In this document: positions 54,480-62,373 of the stretch, one piece after another
Layout: each line of letters begins with the position of its first letter
Position numbering within the stretch: position 1 is the stretch's first letter
Origin: Inquilinus limosus DSM 16000
Lineage (GTDB): Bacteria; Pseudomonadota; Alphaproteobacteria; DSM-16000; Inquilinaceae
Direction of reading: 5' to 3'
DNA: 64,000 nt
NCBI RefSeq assembly: GCF_000423185.1
Contig: NZ_AUHM01000021.1
Coordinates: 1-64,000, forward strand
Made by a program: the position numbers and the translations under genes
The notes under the pieces: generated by a model
Database searches by the model: none
What the model saw: the letters and a program-made list of their open reading frames with translations, nothing else
Told to the model about the DNA's origin: nothing

Positions 54480-55629
54480 GCCGGAATCCGGTTTCCTTTT
54501 GAGTCCCCCCTCCCCTTGCGGGAGGGGGGCAGGGGGAGGGGTCTGCGCGCGTCCGTGCGCGAATGCTGAGTCAATCCCCTCCGACGAGGGTTGCCTCACC
54601 GATGAGGACGGCCGGTTCAGTCGGCACGAACCCCCTCCCCCTATCCCCCTCCCGCAAGGGGAGGGGGGACTCAAAAGGAAGCAGCCGGAAAAATCTGGGA
54701 AGGCTCCGGCCCATCCGGTTGCGCAGGATCATGCTCCCCTGCCCCACCTGCCCGTCTTCCTGACCGTGCGCGGGCGGGTCTGCGTGCTGGTCAGCGGCGG
54801 CGACGCGGCCCCGCCGAAATTCGAGCTGCTGCGCCGCGCCGGCGCCGCGATCCGGCTGGTCGGCGCCGATGCGACCTTCGCCGAGACGGCGGAAGCGGCC
54901 GGCGCCGAGATCCTGCCCGGCCCGCTGGAGGCCGACCATCTGACCGAGGCCTGCCTGGTCATCGACGCCTCCGGCGACGATCAGGCCAACCGGCGCAGCG
55001 CCGCCCTGGCGCGGGCGGCGGGCGTGCCGCTGAACGTCGTCGACCGGCCGGAATTCTGCGATTTCATCCTGCCGGCGATCCTCGACCGGTCGCCGGTGGT
55101 GGTGGCGGTCTCGACCGGCGGCGCGGCGCCCGCTTTGGCCGGGCTGATCCGGCAGGAGCTTGAGGCGCTGATCCCGCCGGGCCTCGGCCGCCTCGCCGCC
55201 CTGTCCGGCACGCTGCGGCACGAGATCCGCCGGCGCCTCGCCGACCCGGCCCGCCGCCTCGCCTTCTGGCGCCGGCTGTACCGCAGCGGCACCGCCGACC
55301 GGGCGGGGGCGCTGGGCCTGCTGGACCAGGTGGCGGCGGAACGCCCCTCCGCCGGCTCCCTGACCCGGATCACGGTCGGGCCGGGGGGCGAGCAGGACCT
55401 GACTCTGCGCCAGGTGGCGGCGCTGCGCCGGGCCGATCTGCTGCTGGTCGGGGACCGCGTCGACCCGGCCGTGCTCGACCACGCCCGCCGCGACGCGCCG
55501 CGCCGGGCCCCGGTGCGGACCCCGGCCGAGGCCGCCGCCTTGCGCGGCGAGCTGGAGCGCGGCCTGCAGGTGGTGCAGCTGGTCGCCGAAAAGCTTCAAA
55601 GACCCGTGCCGCAGCTGGCGGCGGAGTAG
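54454..55629 (+). CDS. cysG: Siroheme synthase CysG N-terminal (precorrin-2 dehydrogenase/ferrochelatase) with vestigial methyltransferase end
   Basis: From about 54748 the protein matches the CysG-B module: LPVFLTVRGRVCVLVSGGDA, VIDASGDDQANRRSAALARA, VDRPEFCDFILPAILDRSPV and VVAVSTGGAAPALAGLIRQE. It turns precorrin-2 into siroheme, the cofactor of NirB. The last 90 residues resemble only the beginning of the SUMT (CysG-A) domain. The 5' end is unclear: the frame is open from ATG 54454 inside nasA through a family-2 palindrome, and no ATG or GTG lies between the element and the conserved start. Listed with ATG 54454 (391 residues). Confidence 0.8.
   Translation: MPPFLQQAEPESGFLLSPPSPCGRGAGGGVCARPCANAESIPSDEGCLTDEDGRFSRHEPPPPIPLPQGEGGLKRKQPEKSGKAPAHPVAQDHAPLPHLPVFLTVRGRVCVLVSGGDAAPPKFELLRRAGAAIRLVGADATFAETAEAAGAEILPGPLEADHLTEACLVIDASGDDQANRRSAALARAAGVPLNVVDRPEFCDFILPAILDRSPVVVAVSTGGAAPALAGLIRQELEALIPPGLGRLAALSGTLRHEIRRRLADPARRLAFWRRLYRSGTADRAGALGLLDQVAAERPSAGSLTRITVGPGGEQDLTLRQVAALRRADLLLVGDRVDPAVLDHARRDAPRRAPVRTPAEAAALRGELERGLQVVQLVAEKLQRPVPQLAAE
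54493..54680. repeat. Family-2 palindrome with long terminal arms, between nasA and cysG core
   Basis: TTCCTTTTGAGTCCCCCC at one end and GGGGGGACTCAAAAGGAA at the other are perfect inverted ends, followed inward by CCCTTGCGGG/CCCGCAAGGG. It is the cleanest copy and shows the likely full extent (about 188 bp). It is open in the cysG frame. Confidence 0.9.
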
Positions 55630-55704
55630 CGCGCCAGCGACGCTCTTGCCGCATGGCGTCGCCTCGCCCGTCTGCTTAGCTTGGGCCGGTCGTTGCCCCC
55701 GCGA

Positions 55705-57156
55705 ATGCCGATGATGATCCGTCGCCTGTTCCTGATCGCAGCCCTGACCCTGGCCGGCGCCGCGCCGGCCCTGGCCGCGCCCGAATTCCATGTTGGGACC
55801 TGCGGCTTCACGGTGCCGGAGGGCCGGGCCGCGACCTGCGGCACCGTCACCCTGCCCGAGAACCGCGACAAGCCCGACGGCGCCGCCGTGACGCTGGCGG
55901 TCGCCATCCTGACGACGCCGGACAAGCTCGGCGACGCGCCGCCCATCCTGTATCTCGAGGGCGGCCCCGGCGGGGCGGCCGGTCTCGATCCCGATGGGAT
56001 CGCCCGATGGTGGGACCTGATCGCCCGCAACGACTGGCTGCAGACGCGCAAGCTGGTGCTGTTCGACCAGCGCGGCATGGGCCGGTCGGAGCCGAACCTG
56101 ACCTGCCCGGAGATGGTCGACGCCCAGATCCGCGCCAACGGCCCGGAGGGCGACGGCGGCGAGGCGTCCTCGGCGCTCGATGCGGCCCGGGCCTGCCGCA
56201 GCCGCTGGGAGGCGGAGGGCCACGACCTGACGCGCTACACCACGGCCGACAGCGCCCGCGACGTCGCCGATCTGCGCCTCGCCCTCGGCATCGACCGCTG
56301 GGTCCTGTTCGGGTCCTCCTACGGCACTCGGCTGGCGCTGGAGACCGCACGGCAGTACCCTGACGGCATCGCCGCCATGATCCTCGACGGCGTCTACCCG
56401 CCCGGGAAGACGCTGTTCACCGATTCCGAGGAGGATGACCCCGACGGCGACCGGTCGCTGCAGCGCGTCTTCGCCGCCTGCGCCGCCGACGCCACGTGCA
56501 ACGCCGCCTATCCCGATCTGGCCGAGCGTTACCGCACCCTCTTGGAGCGGCTGGACGACGAGCCGCCGACGGTCACCGTCGAGCGGCCGGACGGCAATGG
56601 CGAGGCCGCGCTGATGTTCACCGGCGGGCTGCTGTCGGAGGTGGTGTTCAACGACCTCTATTCCCGCGACGACGCCGCCACCCTGCCGGCGCTGATCGCC
56701 GGCATCGATGCCGACCGCGACGAGGCCTATGAGGAGGCGGCCCGGCAATGGCTGGCCGGCCTGCTCGACCCGACCATCGCCAACGGCGCCTACGACCTGG
56801 CCGAATGCCTGGCGCCGGAGGCCGGCGACCTGCGCGACGCCCCGGGGTCGACCTGCCCGGCCTGGCCGGCCGGTCCCGCGGACGACCTCGCCGCCCAGCC
56901 GGTCGACAGCGACATCCCGGCCCTGGTCCTGGCCGGCGGCCTGGACCCGGTGACGCCGCCGACCTGGGCGCGCGCCGCCGCGGCGCACCTGCCGAACGGC
57001 TTCCTGGTCGAACGGCAGGACCAGGGCCACGGCCTGATCGGCAGCGATCCCTGCGCCGAGACCCTGGCCGGAAAGTTCCTCGACGCCCCGGACCGCCAGC
57101 CGGTCGACGCCTGCCAGATCGAGCCCGACCCGCTGCGCTTCCTGGTCAACGGCTGA
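55705..57156 (+). CDS. Secreted alpha/beta hydrolase, tripeptidyl aminopeptidase (TAP)-like
   Basis: The 483-residue protein starts at ATG 55705 (ATG 55711 also possible). The signal peptide is IRRLFLIAALTLAGAAPALA. The hydrolase core has YLEGGPGGAAG (oxyanion), LVLFDQRGMGRSEPNLTCPE, the nucleophile elbow FGSSYGTRLALE with Ser about residue 205, and a C-terminal TAP-like domain PALVLAGGLDPVTPPTWARA with the catalytic Asp and GHGLIGSDPC with His. It probably cleaves short peptides or esters in the periplasm. Confidence 0.85.
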   Translation: MPMMIRRLFLIAALTLAGAAPALAAPEFHVGTCGFTVPEGRAATCGTVTLPENRDKPDGAAVTLAVAILTTPDKLGDAPPILYLEGGPGGAAGLDPDGIARWWDLIARNDWLQTRKLVLFDQRGMGRSEPNLTCPEMVDAQIRANGPEGDGGEASSALDAARACRSRWEAEGHDLTRYTTADSARDVADLRLALGIDRWVLFGSSYGTRLALETARQYPDGIAAMILDGVYPPGKTLFTDSEEDDPDGDRSLQRVFAACAADATCNAAYPDLAERYRTLLERLDDEPPTVTVERPDGNGEAALMFTGGLLSEVVFNDLYSRDDAATLPALIAGIDADRDEAYEEAARQWLAGLLDPTIANGAYDLAECLAPEAGDLRDAPGSTCPAWPAGPADDLAAQPVDSDIPALVLAGGLDPVTPPTWARAAAAHLPNGFLVERQDQGHGLIGSDPCAETLAGKFLDAPDRQPVDACQIEPDPLRFLVNG

Positions 57157-57191
57157 TCGGCGGCGCGCGCCGGCTTGACCGGTTCGGACCG

Positions 57192-57218
57192 TTGTGATCC
57201 AAATTGTCTGATTATAAT
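57192..57218 (+). promoter_or_regulatory. Promoter of the sugar ABC operon
   Basis: A perfect TATAAT (57213-57218) lies in an AT-rich island 56 bp before the substrate-binding protein gene; TTGTGA (57192-57197) is a -35 candidate at the short spacing of 15 bp. An alternative -35 or an activator may be used. Confidence 0.55.
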
Positions 57219-57273
57219 AGCAATCTTTACCGATCCCGGCCCGAAGCCGGATCGGAATGACCGGGAGGAACCA

Positions 57274-58230
57274 ATGAAGCGCCTGATTCTGGCGGGCCTG
57301 ACGGCCGCCGTCGCGACGGTTCTCGCCATCGGCCCGGGGCCGGCCCGCGCCGCCGACAAGACCATCGCCTTCATCGTCAACGGCTCATCCGATTTCTGGA
57401 CCATCGCCCGCCGCGGCACCGACAAGGCGGTGTCCGAGCTGAAGGGCACCAGTGTCGAGTTCAAGATCCCCGGCGAATCCAGCGCCGCGGAGCAGCGCCG
57501 CATCGTCGAGGACATGCTGTCCCGCGGCGTCGACGGCATCGGCATCAGCCCGGTCGACCCGGACAACGCCACCGCCCTCCTCAACTCCGCCGCCGCCCAG
57601 GTGCCGCTGTTCACCTTCGACAGCGACGCGCCGAAGAGCAACCGGCTGCTCTATATCGGCACCGACAATGTCGCCGCCGGCGTGCAGGCGGGCGAGCTGA
57701 TCAAGAAGGCCCTGCCGGACGGCGGCAAGATCATGCTGTTCGTCGGCACGCTGGGCAACGCCAACGCCCGCGAGCGGGTCGAGGGCATCAAGAAGGCGAT
57801 CGCCGGCACCAAGATCGAGATCGTCGACGTCCGCACCGACGACATCGACTTCGTCAAGGCCAAGCGCAACGTCGAGGACACGCTGACCAAATACGACGAC
57901 CTGGCGATGCTGGTCGGCCTCTACTCCTACAACACGCCGATCATCTACGACGCGATGAAGGCGGCCGGGAAACTGGGCCAGATCAAGGTGGTCGGCTTCG
58001 ACGAGGACCCCGTCACCCTGCGCGGCGTGCAGGAGGGCGTGATCGAGGGCACGGTGGTGCAGCAGCCCTACGAGTTCGGCTACCAGACGGTGAAGCTGCT
58101 GGCCCGCTACATCGAGGGCGACAAGTCCTTCATCCCGGAGAACAAGCTGAACATCATCCCGACCCGGCTGATCGACCAGAGCAACGTCGCCGACTTCCAG
58201 AAGCAGATGCGGGAGCTGCTGGGCAAGTAA
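57274..58230 (+). CDS. Sugar ABC transporter substrate-binding protein, ribose-type
   Basis: The 318-residue protein starts at ATG 57274 behind GGGAGGA. The signal peptide is MKRLILAGLTAAVATVLAIG up to ARA. The mature part begins DKTIAFIVNGSSDFWTIARR, with GVDGIGISPVDPDNATALLN, LYIGTDNVAAGVQAGELIKK and VVGFDEDPVTLRGVQEGVIE, all typical of RbsB-like pentose/hexose binding proteins. The sugar is unknown. It is the first gene of a three-gene transporter. Confidence 0.92.
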   Translation: MKRLILAGLTAAVATVLAIGPGPARAADKTIAFIVNGSSDFWTIARRGTDKAVSELKGTSVEFKIPGESSAAEQRRIVEDMLSRGVDGIGISPVDPDNATALLNSAAAQVPLFTFDSDAPKSNRLLYIGTDNVAAGVQAGELIKKALPDGGKIMLFVGTLGNANARERVEGIKKAIAGTKIEIVDVRTDDIDFVKAKRNVEDTLTKYDDLAMLVGLYSYNTPIIYDAMKAAGKLGQIKVVGFDEDPVTLRGVQEGVIEGTVVQQPYEFGYQTVKLLARYIEGDKSFIPENKLNIIPTRLIDQSNVADFQKQMRELLGK

Positions 58231-58273
58231 CGGTCCGGCATCATGGGTTATCTGATCCGACGATGCCCTTCCT

Positions 58274-58316
58274 TGTCCCCCCTCCCCTCGCGGGAGGGGG
58301 TTAGGGGGAGGGGGTT
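58274..58316. repeat. Half copy of a family-2 palindrome
   Basis: TGTCCCCCCTCCCCTCGCGG with GAGGGGGTTAGGGGGAGGGG, one end only, lies between the sugar-binding protein and its ATPase. The opposite arm is absent, so this is a truncated or solo element. Confidence 0.7.
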
Positions 58317-58346
58317 TTCGCGGCCGGCGCGGGCGGACGTCCAGCC

Positions 58347-59855
58347 ATGACCGACATCGCCCTCGCCATGGAGGGGATCTCCAAGACCTATCCCGGCGTG
58401 CAGGCGCTGAAGGATGTCGGCCTGACGGTTCGCCGCGGCGAGGTGGTCGGGCTGATCGGCGAGAACGGGGCCGGCAAGTCGACGCTGATGAAGATCCTGG
58501 GCGGGGTCGAGGCCCCGACCGCGGGCACCGTCACCGTCGGCGGCACCCAGCGTCCGGCGCTGACGGTGCCGGAGGCGATCGCCGCCGGCATCGCCTTCGT
58601 GCATCAGGAGCTGAACCTCTTCGACAATCTCGACGTCGCCGGCAATGTCTTCATCGGGCGCGAGCCGCGGCGCTTCGGGCCGCTGAAGCTGGTCGACACC
58701 GCCCGGCTGCACGCCGACACGCAGACGCTGCTGGACCGGCTGCGCGTCGATTTCGGCCCGGCCACGCCGTTGGCCGAGCTGTCGATCGCCCAGCGCCAGA
58801 TGGTGGAGATCGCCAAGGCGCTGTCGCTCGACGCCCGCATCATCATCATGGACGAGCCGACCTCGAGCCTGACCATCGCCGAGACCCAGACGCTGCTGCG
58901 CGTGATCGGCGAGCTGAAGGCGGACGGCGTCGCCATCATCTTCATCACCCATCGCCTGGCCGAGATCGAGGCCTGCGCCGACCGCGTGGTCTGCCTGCGC
59001 GACGGCCGGCTGGTCGGGATGCTGGACCGCGGCGAGATCGACCATGACCGCATGGTGCGGATGATGGTCGGGCGCGACCTGCGGGCCCTCTACATCCCGC
59101 CCGCCGTCGCGGCGCAGCCGGACGCGGTCGAGATCCGCGGCGTGCGCACCAGGACCTATCCCGAGCACGAGGTGACGCTGTCGGTCGGCCGCGGCGAGAT
59201 CCTGGGCCTGGCCGGCCTGGTCGGCTCCGGCCGCACCGAGCTGGCGCGGGCCGTCTTCGGCATCGACCGGATGCTGGCCGGCGAGGTCCGGCTGGACGGC
59301 AAGCCACTGGTCATCGGCACACCCCGCGCGGCCATCGCCCAAGGGGTGTTCCTGGTGCCGGAGGACCGCAAGCGCAGCGGCCTGGTGCTCGATATGACCA
59401 TCGCCGAGAACGTCACCCTGCCCGGCCTCCGGCGCGTCGCCCGGCGCTGGCTGATCGACGGCCGCGGCGAGACGAAGGAGGCCGAGGCCCAGCGCGAGCG
59501 GCTGCGCATCCGCACCCCCTCGGTCACCACCACCGCGCTGAAGCTGTCCGGCGGCAACCAGCAGAAGATCGTGCTGGCGAAGTGGCTGGCGCTGCAGCCG
59601 CGCTTCCTGATCTTCGACGAGCCGACGCGCGGCATCGACGTCGGCGCCAAGTCCGAGATCTACCAGCTGATGCGCAACCTGGCCGACCGCGGCGTGCCGA
59701 TCCTGATGATCTCCAGCGACATGGAGGAGGTGATCGGCGTCAGCGACCGCATCGCGGTGATGCATGAGGGCCGGATCAGCGGCATCCTGGGCCGCGACCA
59801 GTTCAGCGAGCCGAATGTGATGCAGCTCGCCGTCGGCCGGCCACTGGCGGCGTAG
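58347..59855 (+). CDS. Sugar ABC transporter ATP-binding protein, RbsA/MglA type
   Basis: This 502-residue protein has two fused nucleotide-binding domains. The first has Walker A GENGAGKSTLMKILGG, signature LSIAQRQMVEIAKALS and Walker B IIIMDEPTSSLT. The second has a degenerate P-loop GLVGSGRTELARAVFG, LSGGNQQKIVLAKWLA and FDEPTRGIDVGAKSEI. This asymmetric double ATPase is standard for ribose/galactose (CUT2) transporters. ATG 58347. Confidence 0.93.
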   Translation: MTDIALAMEGISKTYPGVQALKDVGLTVRRGEVVGLIGENGAGKSTLMKILGGVEAPTAGTVTVGGTQRPALTVPEAIAAGIAFVHQELNLFDNLDVAGNVFIGREPRRFGPLKLVDTARLHADTQTLLDRLRVDFGPATPLAELSIAQRQMVEIAKALSLDARIIIMDEPTSSLTIAETQTLLRVIGELKADGVAIIFITHRLAEIEACADRVVCLRDGRLVGMLDRGEIDHDRMVRMMVGRDLRALYIPPAVAAQPDAVEIRGVRTRTYPEHEVTLSVGRGEILGLAGLVGSGRTELARAVFGIDRMLAGEVRLDGKPLVIGTPRAAIAQGVFLVPEDRKRSGLVLDMTIAENVTLPGLRRVARRWLIDGRGETKEAEAQRERLRIRTPSVTTTALKLSGGNQQKIVLAKWLALQPRFLIFDEPTRGIDVGAKSEIYQLMRNLADRGVPILMISSDMEEVIGVSDRIAVMHEGRISGILGRDQFSEPNVMQLAVGRPLAA

Positions 59856-59871
59856 GACTTAGCCTTTTCTG

Positions 59872-59947
59872 TCATTGCCGGGCTCGACCCGGCAATCCAG
59901 AGGGCGTCGACAGCCTCTGGATGCCCGGGTCAAGCCCGGCAATGACA
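59872..59947. repeat. Family-1 dispersed palindrome, copy 4
   Basis: TGTCATTGCCGGGCTCGACC and GGGTCAAGCCCGGCAATGAC form the arms, with ATCCAGAGG/CCTCTGGAT inside. It lies between ATPase and permease genes of the same operon. Confidence 0.86.
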
Positions 59948-59995
59948 ACAAGAGAGAATGCGAAAGAGACGCGAACCGGGAGGACGTCAGAGGCA

Positions 59996-61006
59996 ATGAG
60001 GAAGGAACTGGGGCTGGCGATCCTGATCCTGGTGATCGGCTGCGTCGTGGCGCTGCTGCAGCCGCGCTTCATCTCGACGGTGAACCTGCTGAACATGGCC
60101 AATCTGGTCGGCCTCTACGGGCTGTTCTCGATCGGCCAGGGGCTGGTGATCATCACCGCCGGCATCGAGCTGTCGGTCGGGTCGATGTTCGCGCTGATCG
60201 GCGTCGTCTTCGTCGACATGGTGGTGAACTGGGGCTGGTCCTGGCCGCTGGCGCTGGCCGCCGCCATCGCCATGGGCGGGGTGTTCGGCGCCATCCACGG
60301 CTTCCTGGTCGCCCGGGTCGGCATCCAGCCCTTCGTCGTCACCCTCTGCGCCCTGCTGATCTACCGCGGCGCCGCCCGCTACTACACCGACGACGCCACC
60401 GTCGGCTTCGGCTATGGCGGCGATTTCGACACGCTGGCGGCATTCGCCACCGGCCGCAGCTTCGGCATCCCCAACAGCTTCCTGGCCATGGTGGTGGTGG
60501 CGCTGGTGATGTGGGTGGTGCTGCACCGCTCGGTGTTCGGCCGCTATCTCTTCGCCGTCGGCAAGAACGAGGAGGCGGCGCGCTATTCCGGCATCAGCAC
60601 CCGGCTGGTGATCGGATCGGCCTACGTCATCTGCGGCCTGCTGGCCGGCCTGGCCGCCGTGTTCCTGGCCTTCTACACCAACTCGATCCAGCCCTCGGCG
60701 CACGGCAATTTCTACGAGCTCTATGCCATCGCCGCGGCGGTGCTGGGCGGCTGCTCGCTGCGCGGCGGCGAGGGCTCGATCCTCGGCATCATTCTCGGCA
60801 CCGTGCTGCTGCAGGTGCTGCAGAACCTGGTCAACCTGCTCGGCATCCCCTCCTCGCTCAACTTCGCGGTGATGGGGACGGTGATCCTGATCGGCGTCCT
60901 GGCCGACCAGCACCTGCAGAAGCTGCGGGCCGCCCGCCAGGCCCGCGCCGTGCCGGCCGCGGCGGACCGGGCGCCGGCGGTGGCGGGATCGGCGCCGAAG
61001 CCGTAG
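59996..61006 (+). CDS. Sugar ABC transporter permease, RbsC type
   Basis: The 336-residue protein starts at ATG 59996 (the frame is open upstream through the repeat). About nine helices are visible. GLVIITAGIELSVGSMFALI, the FGRYLFAVGKNEEAARYSGI loop and AAVLGGCSLRGGEGSILGII are hallmarks of CUT2 permeases. The last 35 residues are a polar alanine-proline tail. It works with the preceding ATPase and binding protein. Confidence 0.92.
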   Translation: MRKELGLAILILVIGCVVALLQPRFISTVNLLNMANLVGLYGLFSIGQGLVIITAGIELSVGSMFALIGVVFVDMVVNWGWSWPLALAAAIAMGGVFGAIHGFLVARVGIQPFVVTLCALLIYRGAARYYTDDATVGFGYGGDFDTLAAFATGRSFGIPNSFLAMVVVALVMWVVLHRSVFGRYLFAVGKNEEAARYSGISTRLVIGSAYVICGLLAGLAAVFLAFYTNSIQPSAHGNFYELYAIAAAVLGGCSLRGGEGSILGIILGTVLLQVLQNLVNLLGIPSSLNFAVMGTVILIGVLADQHLQKLRAARQARAVPAAADRAPAVAGSAPKP

Positions 61007-61086
61007 CCGGGCGCCGGCCTCCCGGCGAAACCACGTGCGCCGCAGGACGCCATGGGTCATCATCGCCCCTCCGGAGGGAGCCGCCC

Positions 61087-61680
61087 ATGTCCGAATCCTC
61101 GATGCCGATCGTGGCGATCGTCGAGCCGGCCGAGAGCGAGCGCGCCGTCGCCACCATCCTGCTGGCCTTCGCCACCGATCCGATGGCCCGCTGGACCTAC
61201 CCCGACCCGCGGCAATACCTGCTGCATTTCCCTGGCTTCATCCGCGCCCTCGGCGGCGCCGCCTTCGCCGACGGCACGGCCTGGCAGGCTGACGACCACG
61301 CCGCGGCGGCGCTGTGGCTGCGGCCGGGCGCCCATTCCGACGAAGAGGCCTTGGGAGCACTGATCGAAACGACCATTCCACAGGAGAGACGGGACGAAAT
61401 CGGCGCCATAATCGAGCAGATGGCCCGGTATCGCCCGGTCGAGCCGCACTGGCACCTGCCCCTGATCGGCGTCGACCCGCTGCACCAGCGCAAGGGCTAC
61501 GGCACGGCGCTGCTGCAGGCCACCTTGCAGCGCTGCGACCAGGACCATCTCCCCGCCTATCTCGAATCGAGCAACCCCGCCAATATCGGGCTGTACCAGC
61601 AGCACGGCTTCGAGATCACGGGGACGATCCGGGCGGGGTCGTCGCCGCCCGTGACCCCGATGCGGCGCGCCGCGCGCTGA
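61087..61680 (+). CDS. GNAT family N-acetyltransferase
   Basis: The 197-residue protein starts at ATG 61087 behind CGGAGGGAG. The acetyl-CoA binding motif A is seen as LIGVDPLHQRKGYGTALLQA (Q/RxxGxG/A), followed by AYLESSNPANIGLYQQHGFE (motif B). The N-terminal part (ESERAVATILLAFATDPMAR) matches GNATs that act on small molecules or peptides. The acceptor is unknown. Confidence 0.88.
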   Translation: MSESSMPIVAIVEPAESERAVATILLAFATDPMARWTYPDPRQYLLHFPGFIRALGGAAFADGTAWQADDHAAAALWLRPGAHSDEEALGALIETTIPQERRDEIGAIIEQMARYRPVEPHWHLPLIGVDPLHQRKGYGTALLQATLQRCDQDHLPAYLESSNPANIGLYQQHGFEITGTIRAGSSPPVTPMRRAAR

Positions 61681-61781
61681 CAGCCGGGACCGGTGCGGAC
61701 CGGGCCGGCATCGCGGGAGCGTCATCGAAACCGTGATATCCTCTCGGAATGCGGCAATCCGCCGTCTGATGGGAGGCAACA

Positions 61782-62171
61782 ATGCCCGAGCACGGAACCG
61801 TCTGCTGGAACGAGCTGAACACCCGCGATCCCAAGGGGGCGTGCGACTTCTACGCCAGGACCCTGGGCTGGCGTTTCGAGACCATGCCGATGGCCAGCGG
61901 CGGCGAGTACATCGTCGCCAAGATCGGCGACAGGATGGTCGGCGGCGTGCTGGACATTCGGAATGTCCCCGGCACGGAGGAGGTGCCGCCGAACTGGTTC
62001 GCCTATATCGAGGTCGACGACGTCGACGCCCGGATCGCGGCAGCGAAGCAGGCCGGGGCCACGATCCTGAAGGAGCCCTTCGAAGTGCCCGGCGTCGGGC
62101 GCATCGCCATCGTCCGCGACCCGACCGGCGCCGTCGCCGGCTGGATGACCTCGGCCCCCCAGGCCGGCTGA
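61782..62171 (+). CDS. VOC (glyoxalase/bleomycin-resistance fold) family protein
   Basis: The 129-residue protein starts at ATG 61782 behind GGGAGGCAA. It has two beta-alpha-beta-beta-beta repeats: HGTVCWNELNTRDPKGACDF, YARTLGWRFE, then WFAYIEVDDVDARIAAAKQA and IAIVRDPTGAVAGWM. Family members are metal enzymes or binding proteins; no specific function can be named. Confidence 0.87.
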   Translation: MPEHGTVCWNELNTRDPKGACDFYARTLGWRFETMPMASGGEYIVAKIGDRMVGGVLDIRNVPGTEEVPPNWFAYIEVDDVDARIAAAKQAGATILKEPFEVPGVGRIAIVRDPTGAVAGWMTSAPQAG

Positions 62172-62180
62172 AGGCCACGC

Positions 62181-62197
62181 TGCCCCACAATTGGGCA
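62181..62197. promoter_or_regulatory. NtrC-like dyad upstream of narK
   Basis: TGCCCCACAATTGGGCA fits TGC-N11-GCA and extends to a perfect 7-bp dyad GCTGCCC/GGGCAGC. It is about 125 bp upstream of the narK sigma-54 promoter, a normal enhancer distance. It also lies 10 bp after the VOC stop, so it could instead be a terminator stem, though no U-run follows. Confidence 0.5.
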
Positions 62198-62241
62198 GCC
62201 TCGATGATCCTGTGATCGGTTCTTGAGCGATCCGGCGGGGA

Positions 62242-62269
62242 GCCAGGCCGCCTCTGGAGGCGGCCTGGC
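62242..62269 (+). other. Strong hairpin between VOC gene and narK promoter
   Basis: GCCAGGCCGCC and GGCGGCCTGGC form a perfect 11-bp stem with the loop TCTGGA. No U-tract follows. It is upstream of the narK transcription start, so it probably ends or protects the VOC transcript. Confidence 0.5.
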
Positions 62270-62304
62270 CCTGAAAAGCCTGGATCTTCTCCGCGATCGA
62301 CAAG

Positions 62305-62320
62305 TTGGCACGGTTCCTGC
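62305..62320 (+). promoter_or_regulatory. Sigma-54 promoter of narK
   Basis: TTGGCACGGTTCCTGC has a perfect -24 element (TTGGCAC), GG and GC 10 bp apart, and one mismatch in the -12 element (CTGC for TTGC). The predicted start near 62332 leaves a leader of about 40 bases. Confidence 0.75.
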
Positions 62321-62373
62321 GGGACGCGATCCGGCCGCGAAAGGCCAGTTCAGCATCGCGTTCCGGAGCAGCC

